In this document: in pieces, positions 32,826-42,200 of the stretch
Position numbering within the stretch: the first letter of the stretch is position 1
Layout: every line of letters begins with the position of its first letter
Source: CAVQRC01 sp963715045
Lineage (GTDB): Bacteria > Planctomycetota > Planctomycetia > Pirellulales > Lacipirellulaceae
Direction of reading: 5' to 3'
Length of the DNA stretch: 64,000 bases
NCBI GenBank assembly: GCA_963715045.1
Contig: CAVQRC010000009.1
Location: 468,622-532,621, forward strand
Made by a program: the position numbers and the translations under genes
Notes under the pieces: model-generated
Told to the model about the DNA's origin: nothing
Databases searched by the model: none
What the model saw: the letters and a program-made list of their open reading frames with translations, nothing else

Positions 32826-34770
32826 ATGAACAGCTTTGCTCGCGTTCTCAGAATTCCCCTCGGCTACCGACCCACGATTGTAGCCGTGATCGGCTGCTCG
32901 TTGATCGTGGCCCTCCTGTGGGGTGGCAACATCACGGCCGTTTATCCCCTCGTCAAGGTCGTGCTCAATGGCAAGAGTGCGTGCCAGTGGATCGACGAAG
33001 AAATCGCCAGCACGCAGACGCGGGTCGCCAAAATCAAAGCAGGGGGCGAACTTACCAGCCGCCAGCAGACGCAATTACACGCCGAGCAGCGGGCCCTTGA
33101 TCTGTATCACCGCTTCCGACCCGGCATCGAGAAGTACGCACCGGCTACGCCATTTGGGACGCTCGTGGGCGTGTGTCTGTTTCTCGTGATCGGCACGCTC
33201 GTCAAGAATCTGTTTCGTATCGCGGGCCAGATTCTCACCGCCCGCCTGGCCCACAAATCGGTACTGCAATTGCGGAATGAGTTTTATCGTCGCACGCTCA
33301 GTCTGGATCTTGCCAGGTTCAATGACGAGGGCCGCGGCGACCTCATGAATCGCTTCACGACCGATCTGGCCCTGATTACTTCCGGGATTCAGACCGCCTT
33401 CGGAATGGCCGTTCGCGAACCTCTCAAGATGGTGGCCTGCCTGGCCGGGGCGGCTTTCGTGAGCTGGCGGCTGCTGTTGCTGACGCTGGTTATCGCACCC
33501 CTCGCGGCGATCACCGTGGCCTGGCTCGCCAAGGCGCTCAAGCGGGCACACCGCTCCGCCCTCAGTGAACTCAGTGGAATCTATGAGACCCTTGGTGAAA
33601 CCTTCGCCGGTATGAAGCTCATCAAAGCTTTCACGATGGAACCGTACGAGCAGCGTCGATTCGCCGACTCCTCGCAGAAGTACTATCGCCAGAGCATGAA
33701 GATCGCCCGCTACGACTCGCTGACCAGTCCGGTCACCGAGACCATGGGCATCACGATGACCGCCCTGGCGATCCTGGCCGGCGGATACCTCGCGATCAAC
33801 GAACAGAATTACTTGTTTGGCTTCATCAAGATCAGCGACCGGCCGCTCGACGCCGGCGGGCTGATGCTGTTCTTCGGGTTCCTGGCCGGCGTCAGCGATC
33901 CGGCCCGCCGCCTCTCCGGTGTGTTCAATTCACTCCAACAGGCGGCCGCCGCCAGCGACCGGCTCTACGAAATGTTCGATCGTCAACCCGTGATCGACGA
34001 CCCGCCCCAGGCGGTGCCGCTACCCGAACGTCTCGGTCCGATTCGCTTCGAGAACGTTTCCTTTGCCTACCACCCCGAGCAGCCGATTCTCGAGAACATC
34101 GACCTCACCGTCGAGCCGGGCGAGACGATCGCCATCGTCGGACCCAACGGTTGCGGCAAGACGACGCTGCTGTCGCTGATTCCGCGATTCATCGATCCGA
34201 CGGCCGGTTGCGTCAGGTTCGGCGACGTCGATGTGCGATCCGCCCGGGTCCGCGATGTCCGCTCCCGGATTGGGTTGGTCTCCCAGGAGACGCTCCTGTT
34301 CAACGACACCGTCGCCGCGAACATTCGCTACGGTGTCACGAATGCAACCGACGAGCAGGTCGTCGAGGCAGCGAGCAAAGCGCAGCGCGCACAAATTCAT
34401 TCTCGACAAGCTCGGCCGGCAGTACGAAACGATCGTGGGGCCGGGGGGAAGCCGCCTCTCCGGGGGACAGCGGCAACGCATCGCCCTCGCCAGGGCCATC
34501 CTCCGCGATCCGGAAATCCTCCTGCTCGACGAGGCCACCAGTCAGGTGGATGTCGAGAGTGAGCAACTCATTCACCGCGTGCTGGCCGAATTCGTCGAGC
34601 GGCGGACGACCTTTCTGATCACCCATCGGCCCAGCACACTCGCCCTCGCCGATCGGATCGTGGTCATGGAACGGGGACGCATGATCGACTCGGGAACGGC
34701 CGACGAACTTCTCGATCGCTGTCCCCTTTACCGCCGGCTGTGCCACGTCGAGCACCGCGAGAGCGCGTAA
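32826..34770 (+). pseudogene. ABC exporter (fused permease and ATPase), apparent frameshift
   Basis: A type IV half-transporter of about 647 residues once repaired. From ATG 32826 the first frame encodes about six membrane helices (PTIVAVIGCSLIVALLWGG, FGTLVGVCLFLVIGTLV, MVACLAGAAFVSW, LLLLTLVIAPLAAITV, ITMTALAILAGGYLAI and others), then the ATPase start with Walker A VGPNGCGKTT and the Q-loop IGLVSQETLLFNDTVAANIRYGV. At about 34380-34395, in a GC-repeat (AGCGCAGCGCGCAC), the frame moves by one, and the second frame supplies FILDKLGRQYETIV, signature LSGGQRQRIALARAIL, Walker B ILLLDEATS and H-loop ITHRPSTL, ending at 34770. Substrate likely a lipid or peptide. Whether the shift is biological or an indel error cannot be told here. 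An insert of about 50 residues after TM1 (RVAKIKAGGELTSRQQ...) is unusual. Confidence 0.85.
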
Positions 34771-34804
34771 GCCGAACGTCGTCTGGCGCGGTGCGTTCGT
34801 GCGT

Positions 34805-34810
34805 TATACT
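34805..34810 (+). promoter_or_regulatory. Candidate -10 element TATACT
   Basis: TATACT in GCGTTATACTGGCCC, 42 bases before the ATG at 34852. It is preceded by no clear -35 hexamer. Similar contexts lie at 4043 and 22428. Confidence 0.35.
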
Positions 34811-34851
34811 GGCCCGATCGGGATTCCCATCGTCCGTGTCGGGTGGCAACG

Positions 34852-36276
34852 ATGATCTTGAGGCTGCTTCCTCTGTTTTCGGTGATGTGGGCCATGTCGC
34901 CTGAGTTCTCACGCGCCGAGCTGCCCGAACGCGTCACGTCGCTGATTGAATCCGGCTCCTTTGCCGAGGCCGAAAGACTCCTGGCGGCACAGATTCCCGA
35001 TCCGGAGGCCCCCGTCACCAGCGAGGCCGCGATCCAGCTCGAGGTCCTCCGCCGCACGCGGCACGACTTCTCCCTCACCGCGGCCGACGTGCTCGCCCAA
35101 ATTCAGGCGGAGATTCCCGATGCGACCGCGACCGATGTCCTCGCGTGGCGCGACTCGGGTGACTTGCAGAGCCGCGTTATCGACGGCGAACTCCGATTCT
35201 TCCGGCGGGCTGTCAGCAATCTGTACCGCTTCAACAGCGTGGCGCGTCAGCGTCGCCAGCCGCCGCTGCGATCCGACGCGGAATTCGATTTGACGGCCCA
35301 CATCGAAGCTCTGGTCGCGCTCGGCGAGGTGGCCGACGGGCCGGAGATCCACCCGGTCAAACACCACGTTCGCTACGAGCTCTCGATTGTCGAAGGTCAC
35401 TCCCGGCTCGTGCCCGGTGCCATTGTACGGGCGTGGCTTCCCTATCCCCGGGAGTACCGCCAGCAACGGGATGTCCGGCTGATCCGCAGCGATCCGCCGG
35501 GCGGCACGGTTTCACGACCCGACGCGGCGCACCGTACGATCTACTTCCAGCAGCAGGTCACCGCGACAAGTCCACCGCCGCGGTTCGTGGCCGAGTACGA
35601 GTTCGTCACGTCGGCCTACTGCCCCCGGCTCGATCTGAGCCGCGTCCAGCCCTACGACGTCGACGGCGCTCTGTATCGGGAGTACACCTCCGCCCGCCCG
35701 CCCCATATCGTATTCACACCCAAGGTGCAGCGACTTGCTCGCGAAATCGTCGGGGACGAAGCCAACCCACTCGAGAAAGCCCGTCGCGTCTTTCGCTGGG
35801 TCTCCGCAAATGTGCCCTGGTGCGCGGAAATGGAGTACAGCATCATCGAGAATCTCTCCGCCAAGGGGCTCTCCGCCCGCCGCGGCGACTGCGGGGTCCA
35901 AGGCCTGACCTTCATCACGCTCTGCCGCGCCGCGGGGGTTCCCGCCCGCTGGCAATCCGGCTGGCAAACCCGGCCCGGTGATTGGAACATGCACGACTGG
36001 TCCGAATTCTACGTCCTGCCCTGGGGATGGCTGCCCGCTGATGCCTCTTACGGCGTTCGCCAACATGACGATCCCCGCGTTCGCGATTTCCTCTGCGGAA
36101 ACATGGATCCGTACCGCATGATCGTCAGTCTCGATTACGCCCGACCGCTCGATCCGGAAAAAATCAGTTTTCGCAGCGAACCCAACGACTTCCAACGCGG
36201 CGAAGTCGAAATCGACGGACACAACCTCTACTTTGATGAGTGGAACTGGAAATTCCAGGTAACTACGCAGCCCTGA
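34852..36276 (+). CDS. Exported transglutaminase-like cysteine protease/hydrolase
   Basis: A protein of about 474 residues starting at ATG 34852 (a GTG at 34843 is an alternative) with a signal peptide (LLPLFSVMWAMSPEFSRA). The C-terminal half is a transglutaminase-core domain: Cys in LSARRGDCGVQGLTFITLCRAAGVPARWQSG, His in WNMHDWSEFYVLPWGWLPADAS, with Asp following in the same segment. The N-terminal half has helical repeats and a beta-rich part (VKHHVRYELSIVEG, GAIVRAWLPYPR). Transglutaminase-like proteins of planctomycetes are probably peptidases or cross-linkers outside the cytoplasm. The gene ends 8 bases before the convergent oxidoreductase stop. Confidence 0.9.
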   Translation: MILRLLPLFSVMWAMSPEFSRAELPERVTSLIESGSFAEAERLLAAQIPDPEAPVTSEAAIQLEVLRRTRHDFSLTAADVLAQIQAEIPDATATDVLAWRDSGDLQSRVIDGELRFFRRAVSNLYRFNSVARQRRQPPLRSDAEFDLTAHIEALVALGEVADGPEIHPVKHHVRYELSIVEGHSRLVPGAIVRAWLPYPREYRQQRDVRLIRSDPPGGTVSRPDAAHRTIYFQQQVTATSPPPRFVAEYEFVTSAYCPRLDLSRVQPYDVDGALYREYTSARPPHIVFTPKVQRLAREIVGDEANPLEKARRVFRWVSANVPWCAEMEYSIIENLSAKGLSARRGDCGVQGLTFITLCRAAGVPARWQSGWQTRPGDWNMHDWSEFYVLPWGWLPADASYGVRQHDDPRVRDFLCGNMDPYRMIVSLDYARPLDPEKISFRSEPNDFQRGEVEIDGHNLYFDEWNWKFQVTTQP

Positions 36277-36284
36277 ACCACGTT

Positions 36285-37640
36285 TTACACGGTCTCCGGT
36301 ACCACCCACGCGCCACGATAGTCGCGTTTGAGCAACTGGTTCGCTTCTTCGTCGCCCACGAACCGCTCCGTCGCTGGATCGATCGTGAGCTGTCGCCCGC
36401 CAAGCCGATAGCTGATATTCGCATACTGGCAGAGCAGCGTGCTGAGATGCCCCTCTTCGATGTCGGCGTTGGGCCGCTGTCGACTGCGGATCGAGTCGAC
36501 AAAGTTCTGTTGGTGAACCGCGTCGGGAAAGCGACCGTAGGACTCGGCCTTGACGACCGGCTGGCGGCTCTTGGGCCGATCGTACACCTGCCAGCCGCCG
36601 CCGTGCCGCCCGACATACATCAGGCCCTGGCTGCCGTAGATCTCGATCCGCGTCGCGTTCTGCGGCCAGTAAGGGTGCATGTCGCTGTCGCGTAATTCCG
36701 GGTCGCTCTTGAGCATGTACGGCGTGTACAGCGTGAGTTCGAACGTCATGACGAGGTCGTCATACTTGAACACGGCGATTTGGGAATCGGGTGTTTCGAA
36801 CACACCCTTCTCGGCAAATCGGCCGCCGGTCGAGTAAACGGTCTGAGGGTAGCGTTTGCCGATCAACCAGCGGGCGAGATCCATCTGGTGCACTCCGTCG
36901 TTGATGATGTCGCCACCGGAGTATCGCCAGAAGTGGTTCCAGCGATGGTGATAGTTCGTGTTGTAGGTGGGCAGGGGGGCGGGGCCGTTCCACATGTCCC
37001 AGTCGAGGCCCGCCGGGATTTCCGCGTCGGCGGCAGCGGCGACGTTGGGCCATTGCTTCTGGTTGATGACTTTCACCATGTGGATCGTGCCGAGCTTGCC
37101 TTCGTCCAGGTACTGTTTGGCCGACATGTTGTAAGGGGCGCTGCGATTCTGCGTCCCGACCTGGACGACTCGATCGTAATGCCGGGCGGCCTTGACCATT
37201 TGCCGGCCTTCCCAGGGGCTATGGCAGATCGGTTTCTCGACGTAGACGTCCTTGCCCGCCTGCACGCCCCACACCGTGGCCAGGGCATGCCAGTGATCGG
37301 GCGTGGCGACAACGATCGCGTCGATCGAATCGTCGTCCAGGGCGGTGCGAAAGTCCTGCGTCGTTTTCGGAGCCGTGCCCTGGATTGCGGTCAGTTCCTT
37401 GACCCGCGAGGCAAACAGGCTCGCATCGACATCGCACACGTACGCGACTTCACAATCGGAGCGGGCGGCGAAATTCCTGGCCAGGTACTGTCCCCGCCCG
37501 TGAACGCCGACCAGGGCCAGCCGGACGCGGTCGGAAGCCGCCGCCGCCCTGCTGACGCGGGTCACCGCCGTCATCCCGGCGGTCGCTCCCAGCAAGGTCG
37601 AAGTGCGGGCGATGAATTCACGGCGATCAAAGTGCGACAT
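36285..37640 (-). CDS. Gfo/Idh/MocA family oxidoreductase with Tat-type leader
   Basis: A 451-residue oxidoreductase starting at ATG 37640 with an AGGGA site. The leader FDRREFIARTSTLLGATAGMTAV is twin-arginine-like (RRE-F), so export in folded form with its cofactor is expected. The Rossmann part has VRLALVGVHGRGQYLARN, CDVDASLFASR, DAIVVATPDHWHA and KDVYVEKPICHSPWEGRQMV (the conserved EKP). The C-terminal part has GLDWDMWNGPAPLPTYN, HHRWNHFWRYSGGDIINDGVHQMDLARWL and GRFPDAVHQQNFVDSIRSRQ, typical of planctomycete glycan-related members. Substrate unknown, presumably a sugar. Its neighbours are divergent: a phytanoyl-CoA dioxygenase-like gene. Confidence 0.93.
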   Translation of the reverse strand: MSHFDRREFIARTSTLLGATAGMTAVTRVSRAAAASDRVRLALVGVHGRGQYLARNFAARSDCEVAYVCDVDASLFASRVKELTAIQGTAPKTTQDFRTALDDDSIDAIVVATPDHWHALATVWGVQAGKDVYVEKPICHSPWEGRQMVKAARHYDRVVQVGTQNRSAPYNMSAKQYLDEGKLGTIHMVKVINQKQWPNVAAAADAEIPAGLDWDMWNGPAPLPTYNTNYHHRWNHFWRYSGGDIINDGVHQMDLARWLIGKRYPQTVYSTGGRFAEKGVFETPDSQIAVFKYDDLVMTFELTLYTPYMLKSDPELRDSDMHPYWPQNATRIEIYGSQGLMYVGRHGGGWQVYDRPKSRQPVVKAESYGRFPDAVHQQNFVDSIRSRQRPNADIEEGHLSTLLCQYANISYRLGGRQLTIDPATERFVGDEEANQLLKRDYRGAWVVPETV

Positions 37641-37766
37641 GGGAGTTCCCTGCATATTGGCTCGAGAGCGGATCGGCCCTATTCTATCGCCAGGGGCTGC
37701 TGCCTGCCGAGCAGAACGGGAGTTTTGCGAGCGGCGTTTCGTTGGCCCATGTGGCCTGGTGAGGCG

Positions 37767-37785
37767 GTCACTCTCGGCGAGAGTG
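37767..37785. promoter_or_regulatory. Palindrome TCACTCTC-GGC-GAGAGTGA in a divergent promoter region
   Basis: A perfect 8-bp inverted repeat with a 3-base spacer in the space between the divergent oxidoreductase and dioxygenase genes. It could be an operator, or a member of a dispersed repeat (only one copy noticed here). Confidence 0.4.
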
Positions 37786-37808
37786 ACCCACGGTGGGGTC
37801 CGATCATA

Positions 37809-38579
37809 TTGTCGATACAGAATTCTCATAGTCGACTGGCCGACCATTACGACGTGAACGGATACGTCGACGTTCCATCGCTTCTGTCACCAACTCAAGT
37901 CGCCGAGTTGCAGCAACGCACCCTCGACATCGCCTCCGGAAAAATTGCCGATTATCCCGTCGGCGACATCCAGCTCGAACCCACCGCGGCTGGCGTCCAA
38001 ACTGCGACGACTGTCCGCAAACTCAACCACTGCGCCACCAACGATCCGCTGTTCCTGCGATACGCGAAGCTGCCCCCGATCCTCGACATCGTGGCGCGAT
38101 TGATCGGTCCCGATGTAAAGCTCTACGACAGCCAGCTGTTCATGAAGCCGCCCGGAGGTGTCGACAAACCCTACCACCAGGATTCGCCCTACTTTCCGAT
38201 CCAGCCCATGGACCTGGTGACGTGCTGGATCGCCCTGGATGCGACCACCCGCGAAAATGGTTGCTTGTGGGTGATTCCCGGCAGCCATCGACTCGGGCCG
38301 CTGCCACACAGTGAGCCCTGGATCGTTGGCGAGTTGCAGGACATGCGGATCCCGGATACCGCCTTCGACCGCAGCACCGAAACACCCATTCTCCTCGCCG
38401 CGGGCGACGCGAGCTTTCACCACAGCCTGCTGTTGCATATGTCGCATCCCAATCGGACCGCCACGCCCCGGCGGGGTCTCGCATTCCATTACATGAACGC
38501 GCGTTCCCGCTGGACGGATCCCACGCGACCCGAGCCGGAGTTTCCCCTGCTTTGCGGCCGACCTCCAGACCCCCCATAA
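37809..38579 (+). CDS. Phytanoyl-CoA dioxygenase family protein (Fe(II)/2-oxoglutarate)
   Basis: A 2-oxoglutarate/Fe(II) dioxygenase-like protein of about 256 residues. The likely start is TTG 37809 (ATG 37749 is possible but would put a palindromic repeat in the coding region). The N-terminal VNGYVDVPSLLSPTQVAELQQRT is the usual family opening. The facial triad is seen as DKPYHQDSPYFPIQPMDLVT (HxD) and the distal His in SFHHSLLLHMSHPN, with Arg of NRTATPRRGLAFHYM for the co-substrate. The substrate is unknown: family members hydroxylate lipids or small acids. The stop codon TAA lies inside a large palindrome, and the esterase gene follows on the same strand. Confidence 0.88.
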   Translation: MSIQNSHSRLADHYDVNGYVDVPSLLSPTQVAELQQRTLDIASGKIADYPVGDIQLEPTAAGVQTATTVRKLNHCATNDPLFLRYAKLPPILDIVARLIGPDVKLYDSQLFMKPPGGVDKPYHQDSPYFPIQPMDLVTCWIALDATTRENGCLWVIPGSHRLGPLPHSEPWIVGELQDMRIPDTAFDRSTETPILLAAGDASFHHSLLLHMSHPNRTATPRRGLAFHYMNARSRWTDPTRPEPEFPLLCGRPPDPP

Positions 38580-38608
38580 AGACCCCTGGGGTCTTTATGG
38601 GGGTCTGG
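38565..38608. terminator. Near-perfect 21-bp palindrome over the stop codon
   Basis: Arms CCAGACCCCCCATAAAGACC and its inverse GGTCTTTATGGGGGTCTGG meet at CCCCTGGGG with only one bulged C. The stop codon of the dioxygenase gene (38577-38579) is inside the left arm. No T-run follows, so it may be a repeat or attenuator rather than a classical terminator. Confidence 0.5.
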
Positions 38609-38657
38609 GGTGTTTGCGGTCGAAGTTCTTGCACCACGGTTTCAGGAGCCAGTCCGG

Positions 38658-39542
38658 ATGAAGTACGACGCGGTAGCGATGATCGCCAGGTTGGGCCTCG
38701 TTTGCGGACTGCTCGCCGCTGCCGCCCACGCGCAGGATGAAATCTACGAACTCGGCAAAGACTCACAGCGGCAACCGGGTGTGCCCCGGGGCAAGCTCAC
38801 CGAACGTGTGTTCCGGAGCGACGTATTTCCCGGCACGATTCGCCGGCTGTGGACGTATGTGCCGGCACAATATGATCCCCGGCATCCGGCGGCCGTGATG
38901 GTTTTTCAGGACGGCCACGCGTACGTCGACGAACAGGGACAATTCCGTGTGCCGGTGGTGTTCGACAACCTGATCAATGCCGGCGATTTGCCCGTGATTA
39001 TCGGCATCTTCATCGATCCGGGTCACACCACCGAGGAGCTCCCGTCAGCACCCGGCTGGAGGCCGCGTCCACAAAACCGCAGCTGCGAGTACGACACGCT
39101 CTCCGACCAATATGCCCGCTTCCTCACGACCGAGATCCTCCCCAGCGTGGGTCAGGATTACCAGCTCTCCGACGATCCCGACCGCCGGGCGATCTGCGGC
39201 ATCAGTTCCGGCGGGATCTGTGCGTTTACCGTGGCCTGGCAGCGGCCCGATGTCTTCCGTCGGGTGATGAGCCACGTGGGAAGCTTCACGAATATCCGCG
39301 GCGGACACGTCTACCCGGCCTTAATCCGCAAGACCGATCCCAAACCAATCCGCGTGTTTCTTCAGGACGGGGCAAACGACCTCGATAATGAACACGGCAA
39401 CTGGCCTCTGGCCAACCAGCAGATGGCCGCTGCCCTGAAATTCGCCGGCTACGATTACAAGTTCGTCTTCGGCCAGGGAGGCCACAACGGCATCCACGGC
39501 GGGGCAATTCTTCCCGATTCCCTCCGCTGGCTGTGGCGGTGA
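38658..39542 (+). CDS. Exported alpha/beta-hydrolase esterase (enterochelin esterase-like)
   Basis: A 294-residue protein starting at ATG 38658, with an AGGAG site 9 bases upstream and a signal peptide (MIARLGLVCGLLAAAAHAQ). It has the esterase D / enterochelin-esterase-like pattern: RRLWTYVPAQYDPRHPAAVMVFQDGHAYV, PVIIGIFIDPGH, and the nucleophile elbow RAICGISSGGICAFTVAWQRPDVF near residue 185. Acid and base are probably the Asp of FLQDGANDLDNEHGNW and the His of GGHNGIHGG. It likely hydrolyses acyl esters of glycans or siderophores outside the cytoplasm. Co-directional with the dioxygenase gene. Confidence 0.9.
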   Translation: MKYDAVAMIARLGLVCGLLAAAAHAQDEIYELGKDSQRQPGVPRGKLTERVFRSDVFPGTIRRLWTYVPAQYDPRHPAAVMVFQDGHAYVDEQGQFRVPVVFDNLINAGDLPVIIGIFIDPGHTTEELPSAPGWRPRPQNRSCEYDTLSDQYARFLTTEILPSVGQDYQLSDDPDRRAICGISSGGICAFTVAWQRPDVFRRVMSHVGSFTNIRGGHVYPALIRKTDPKPIRVFLQDGANDLDNEHGNWPLANQQMAAALKFAGYDYKFVFGQGGHNGIHGGAILPDSLRWLWR

Positions 39543-39637
39543 TTGACTGCTTTAAAGTGCCGTGATTCATCACCGCTTTCACACGGCCACTGGGAATCGA
39601 ACACTTCGCGCGAAACCGAGCAATTGCCAGGCAGCTC

Positions 39638-40582
39638 TCAATCCCGCACCGGCAGGAAGAGTTCCGTAAGCCAATCCTCTTCCGGGGTCTTCTCAGGATC
39701 GTTCGGGTAGAGTTCGAATCCGCACTGCGTTTTGAGCGGCTTGAGTTTCTTGTACCGCTGGTACGACATCGCGGTGCTCCAGGCGTTGCCGAGATGCCGG
39801 TAGTTTCCCGTGTGAATGATCTTCAACGCCTTGCAGGGAGCGATCGAGCCGGTCTTGAACCCTGCGATCGAGACCGGCGACCTGGTTTGAACGATTGCCG
39901 TGTAGTGGCACGTTTGCCGTTTCAGGTCGACGTGGTGGTACAGCGCACCGGGTGGCCCCTGAAGCTCGATGTGATTGTCGGTCGCACACTGGTGTGCCGC
40001 GGGCATGGTGCGTGCCATCGAATTGCTGATCTCGCTCATGGTGCACCTGGCTTCCACGCCCAGGTAGTGGATCGTCGGCACATCCACGACGCCGATGATC
40101 TCAACCCGTGAATTGACACGGCCAGTTTCGACGTATTCCTTGAGCATCTTCAGACCCCGCTCGTAGTCCATGCCGATCATGCTCTTCATCATGTTGACGA
40201 TGAAAAACAAGAAGAAAGGCATCTTCCCATCCATATGCCAGGTGACTTCCGTTTGCGTCTCGCTGACTGGATTGATCTCCATCAACACCTTGGCTTTGGA
40301 TTTGAACGGGCGGAGAAACTCCAGGTCCATCTCCTGCCGGCTCTCCGGTCGGCCCGGAACCACCGCGGCGATGTTCATCCGCCCGGATCCGACCAGTTCG
40401 CCGTCCCAGTCGTAGCCGTGGTCCGTTTGACCAGGAGTTCCCCATACATTGACTTTGGCAGTCGGCTCCATGCACAACCAGGGAGACCACTTCGGCCACG
40501 CACCGAAGTCTTCGATGGCAGGCTGCACTTGTGATGCGTTCGCATCAATGCGAACGGAACGTTCCACGTGATACGCCGGCAT
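39638..40582 (-). CDS. SRPBCC domain fused to a GyrI-like ligand-binding domain
   Basis: A 314-residue cytoplasmic protein. The first 150 residues are a SRPBCC/START-like ligand cavity (MPAYHVERSVRIDANASQVQPAIEDFGAWPKWSPW, DWDGELVGSGRMNIA, MDLEFLRPFKSKAKVLMEI, TEVTWHMDGKMPFFLFF). The second half resembles the GyrI/AraC effector-binding fold (VDVPTIHYLGVEARCTMSEI, GALYHHVDLKRQTCHYTAIV, APCKALKIIHTGNYRHLGNAWSTAMSYQRYKKLKPL, CGFELYPNDPEKTPEEDWLTELFLPVRD), here without an AraC DNA-binding domain. Likely binds a hydrophobic or aromatic small molecule; role unknown. It converges with the esterase gene. Confidence 0.88.
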   Translation of the reverse strand: MPAYHVERSVRIDANASQVQPAIEDFGAWPKWSPWLCMEPTAKVNVWGTPGQTDHGYDWDGELVGSGRMNIAAVVPGRPESRQEMDLEFLRPFKSKAKVLMEINPVSETQTEVTWHMDGKMPFFLFFIVNMMKSMIGMDYERGLKMLKEYVETGRVNSRVEIIGVVDVPTIHYLGVEARCTMSEISNSMARTMPAAHQCATDNHIELQGPPGALYHHVDLKRQTCHYTAIVQTRSPVSIAGFKTGSIAPCKALKIIHTGNYRHLGNAWSTAMSYQRYKKLKPLKTQCGFELYPNDPEKTPEEDWLTELFLPVRD

Positions 40583-40643
40583 GACTTGCTCCGTTTGTTG
40601 AGCTGCGTTTTTGTCACCCGTTACGAGTGAGAGGCAACTGTTT

Positions 40644-42068
40644 CTACGCGAGAATGTCCCGAACTACCGTGCCGTGGACGTCGGTGAGGCGGAAGTCGCG
40701 GCCGCGATAGCGATAAGTCAGTCGCTGATGGTCGATGCCCAACAGATGAAGCATCGTGGCGTGCATGTCGTGCACATGAAACACGTTGTCAACGGCGTTG
40801 TAGCCCAGTTCGTCCGTCGCGCCGTAACGCATTCCCGGCTTCATCCCGCCGCCGCACATGAATATCGAGAAGCCGCGAATGTGATGGTCTCGACCCGAGC
40901 CCTGGGCCATCGGCGTGCGGCCGAATTCGCCCGCGAAGATGACCAGCGTCTCGTCGAGCATCCCGCGCTGCTTGAGGTCGCGAATCAAGGCCGCCGTTCC
41001 CTGGTCAACCAGCCTGGCGGTGACTTCCGCCCCGTGCTTGATCCCGCCGTGATGATCCCAGCCGCGATGATAGAGCTGAATGAACCGTACGCCCCGCTCG
41101 GCCAGCCGCCGGGCGAGCAGGCAGTTGGCCGCGTAGGTTCCGTCGGCCCCCTGGGTGCCGTAGAGATCCAGCGTGGCCGGCGTCTCGTCCGCGAGGTTCA
41201 TCAACAGCGGCACGCTCGTCTGCATCTTGAACGCCAGTTCGTACTGGGCGATCCGGGTGGCAATCTCGGGATCTTCGACCGACTCGTCGTGCAACCGATT
41301 GAGTTTTGCGACCGCGTCGATGACACCCCGCTGACGCTGCCGTGTCACGCCGGGCGGATCGTTGAGGTACAGCACGGGATCGCCGGCCGAGCGGAACTCG
41401 ACGCCCTGGTAGCGGCTGGGCAAGAACCCGCTGTGCCACTGGCGGGCCGCAATCGGCTGACTCTGCCCGCCGCCGACCGACGTCATCACGACGAATCCGG
41501 GCAAGTTGTCGGTCTCGCTGCCAAGCCCGTAAGTCAGCCAGGCTCCCATCGACGGCCGCCCCGAGATCTGCGTGCCGGTATTCATGAACGTGTGGGCCGG
41601 GTCGTGGTTGATCTGCTCGGTTCGCACCGAGTTAATCACGCACAGCTCGTCCGCGACTTTGGCGAGGTGCGGGAACACACTCGAGATCATCTGTCCCGAT
41701 TCGCCGCACCTGTTAAAAGAATGCTGCGGCCCAAAGCAGGTGAGCTTCTGGCCTTGCAACTGGGCGATCGGCTGCCCCTTGGTGTACGACTCGGGCATCG
41801 GCTGGCCGTGCAGTTCCGCCAGCTTCGGTTTGTAGTCGAGTGTTTCCAGATGCGACATTCCGCCGGCCTGGCAGAGGAAGATCACCCGCTTCGCCCGGGG
41901 AGCGAAATGCAGCGGCCGCACCACGCCCTCCCCAATCTCCGCCGCGGCAGCGGCGGAAGAAGGCCTCAACAACGTTGCCAGGGCCGCCGATCCGATTCCG
42001 GTCGTCAGCTTGCCGAGCAGTGTCCGCCGTGTGAGCCGCAAGCACTCCGCGTAGTCGTAGGGTTTCAT
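40644..42068 (-). CDS. DUF1501 family exported protein
   Basis: A 474-residue DUF1501 protein. ATG 42068 gives the typical twin-arginine-type leader CLRLTRRTLLGKLTTGIGSAALATLL. Landmarks: AKRVIFLCQAGGMSHLETLDYKP near residue 60, FNRCGESGQMISSVFPHLA, NHDPAHTFMNTGTQISGRPSMG, LPGFVVMTSVGGGQSQPI, GVRFIQLYHRGWDHHGG, VIFAGEFGRTPMAQGSGRDHH and GFSIFMCGGGMKPGMRYGATDELGYN. The function of the family is not established, though the predicted fold is sulfatase-like. It follows the PSD1-type gene in the same operon (upstream stop at 42201, gap 132 bases), the usual arrangement. Confidence 0.93.
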   Translation of the reverse strand: MKPYDYAECLRLTRRTLLGKLTTGIGSAALATLLRPSSAAAAAEIGEGVVRPLHFAPRAKRVIFLCQAGGMSHLETLDYKPKLAELHGQPMPESYTKGQPIAQLQGQKLTCFGPQHSFNRCGESGQMISSVFPHLAKVADELCVINSVRTEQINHDPAHTFMNTGTQISGRPSMGAWLTYGLGSETDNLPGFVVMTSVGGGQSQPIAARQWHSGFLPSRYQGVEFRSAGDPVLYLNDPPGVTRQRQRGVIDAVAKLNRLHDESVEDPEIATRIAQYELAFKMQTSVPLLMNLADETPATLDLYGTQGADGTYAANCLLARRLAERGVRFIQLYHRGWDHHGGIKHGAEVTARLVDQGTAALIRDLKQRGMLDETLVIFAGEFGRTPMAQGSGRDHHIRGFSIFMCGGGMKPGMRYGATDELGYNAVDNVFHVHDMHATMLHLLGIDHQRLTYRYRGRDFRLTDVHGTVVRDILA

Positions 42069-42200
42069 CACCAGTTCCAGGAGTTCACCAACATGAAGCG
42101 AACGCATCGGCGGCAAAGCCTCGGGCCAGCCGCCCGGTCATTCGGCATGTTGGACGTGAGAGTTGTTTGCGATTCGCGGTTCGTGGTTTGCCATCCAGCT

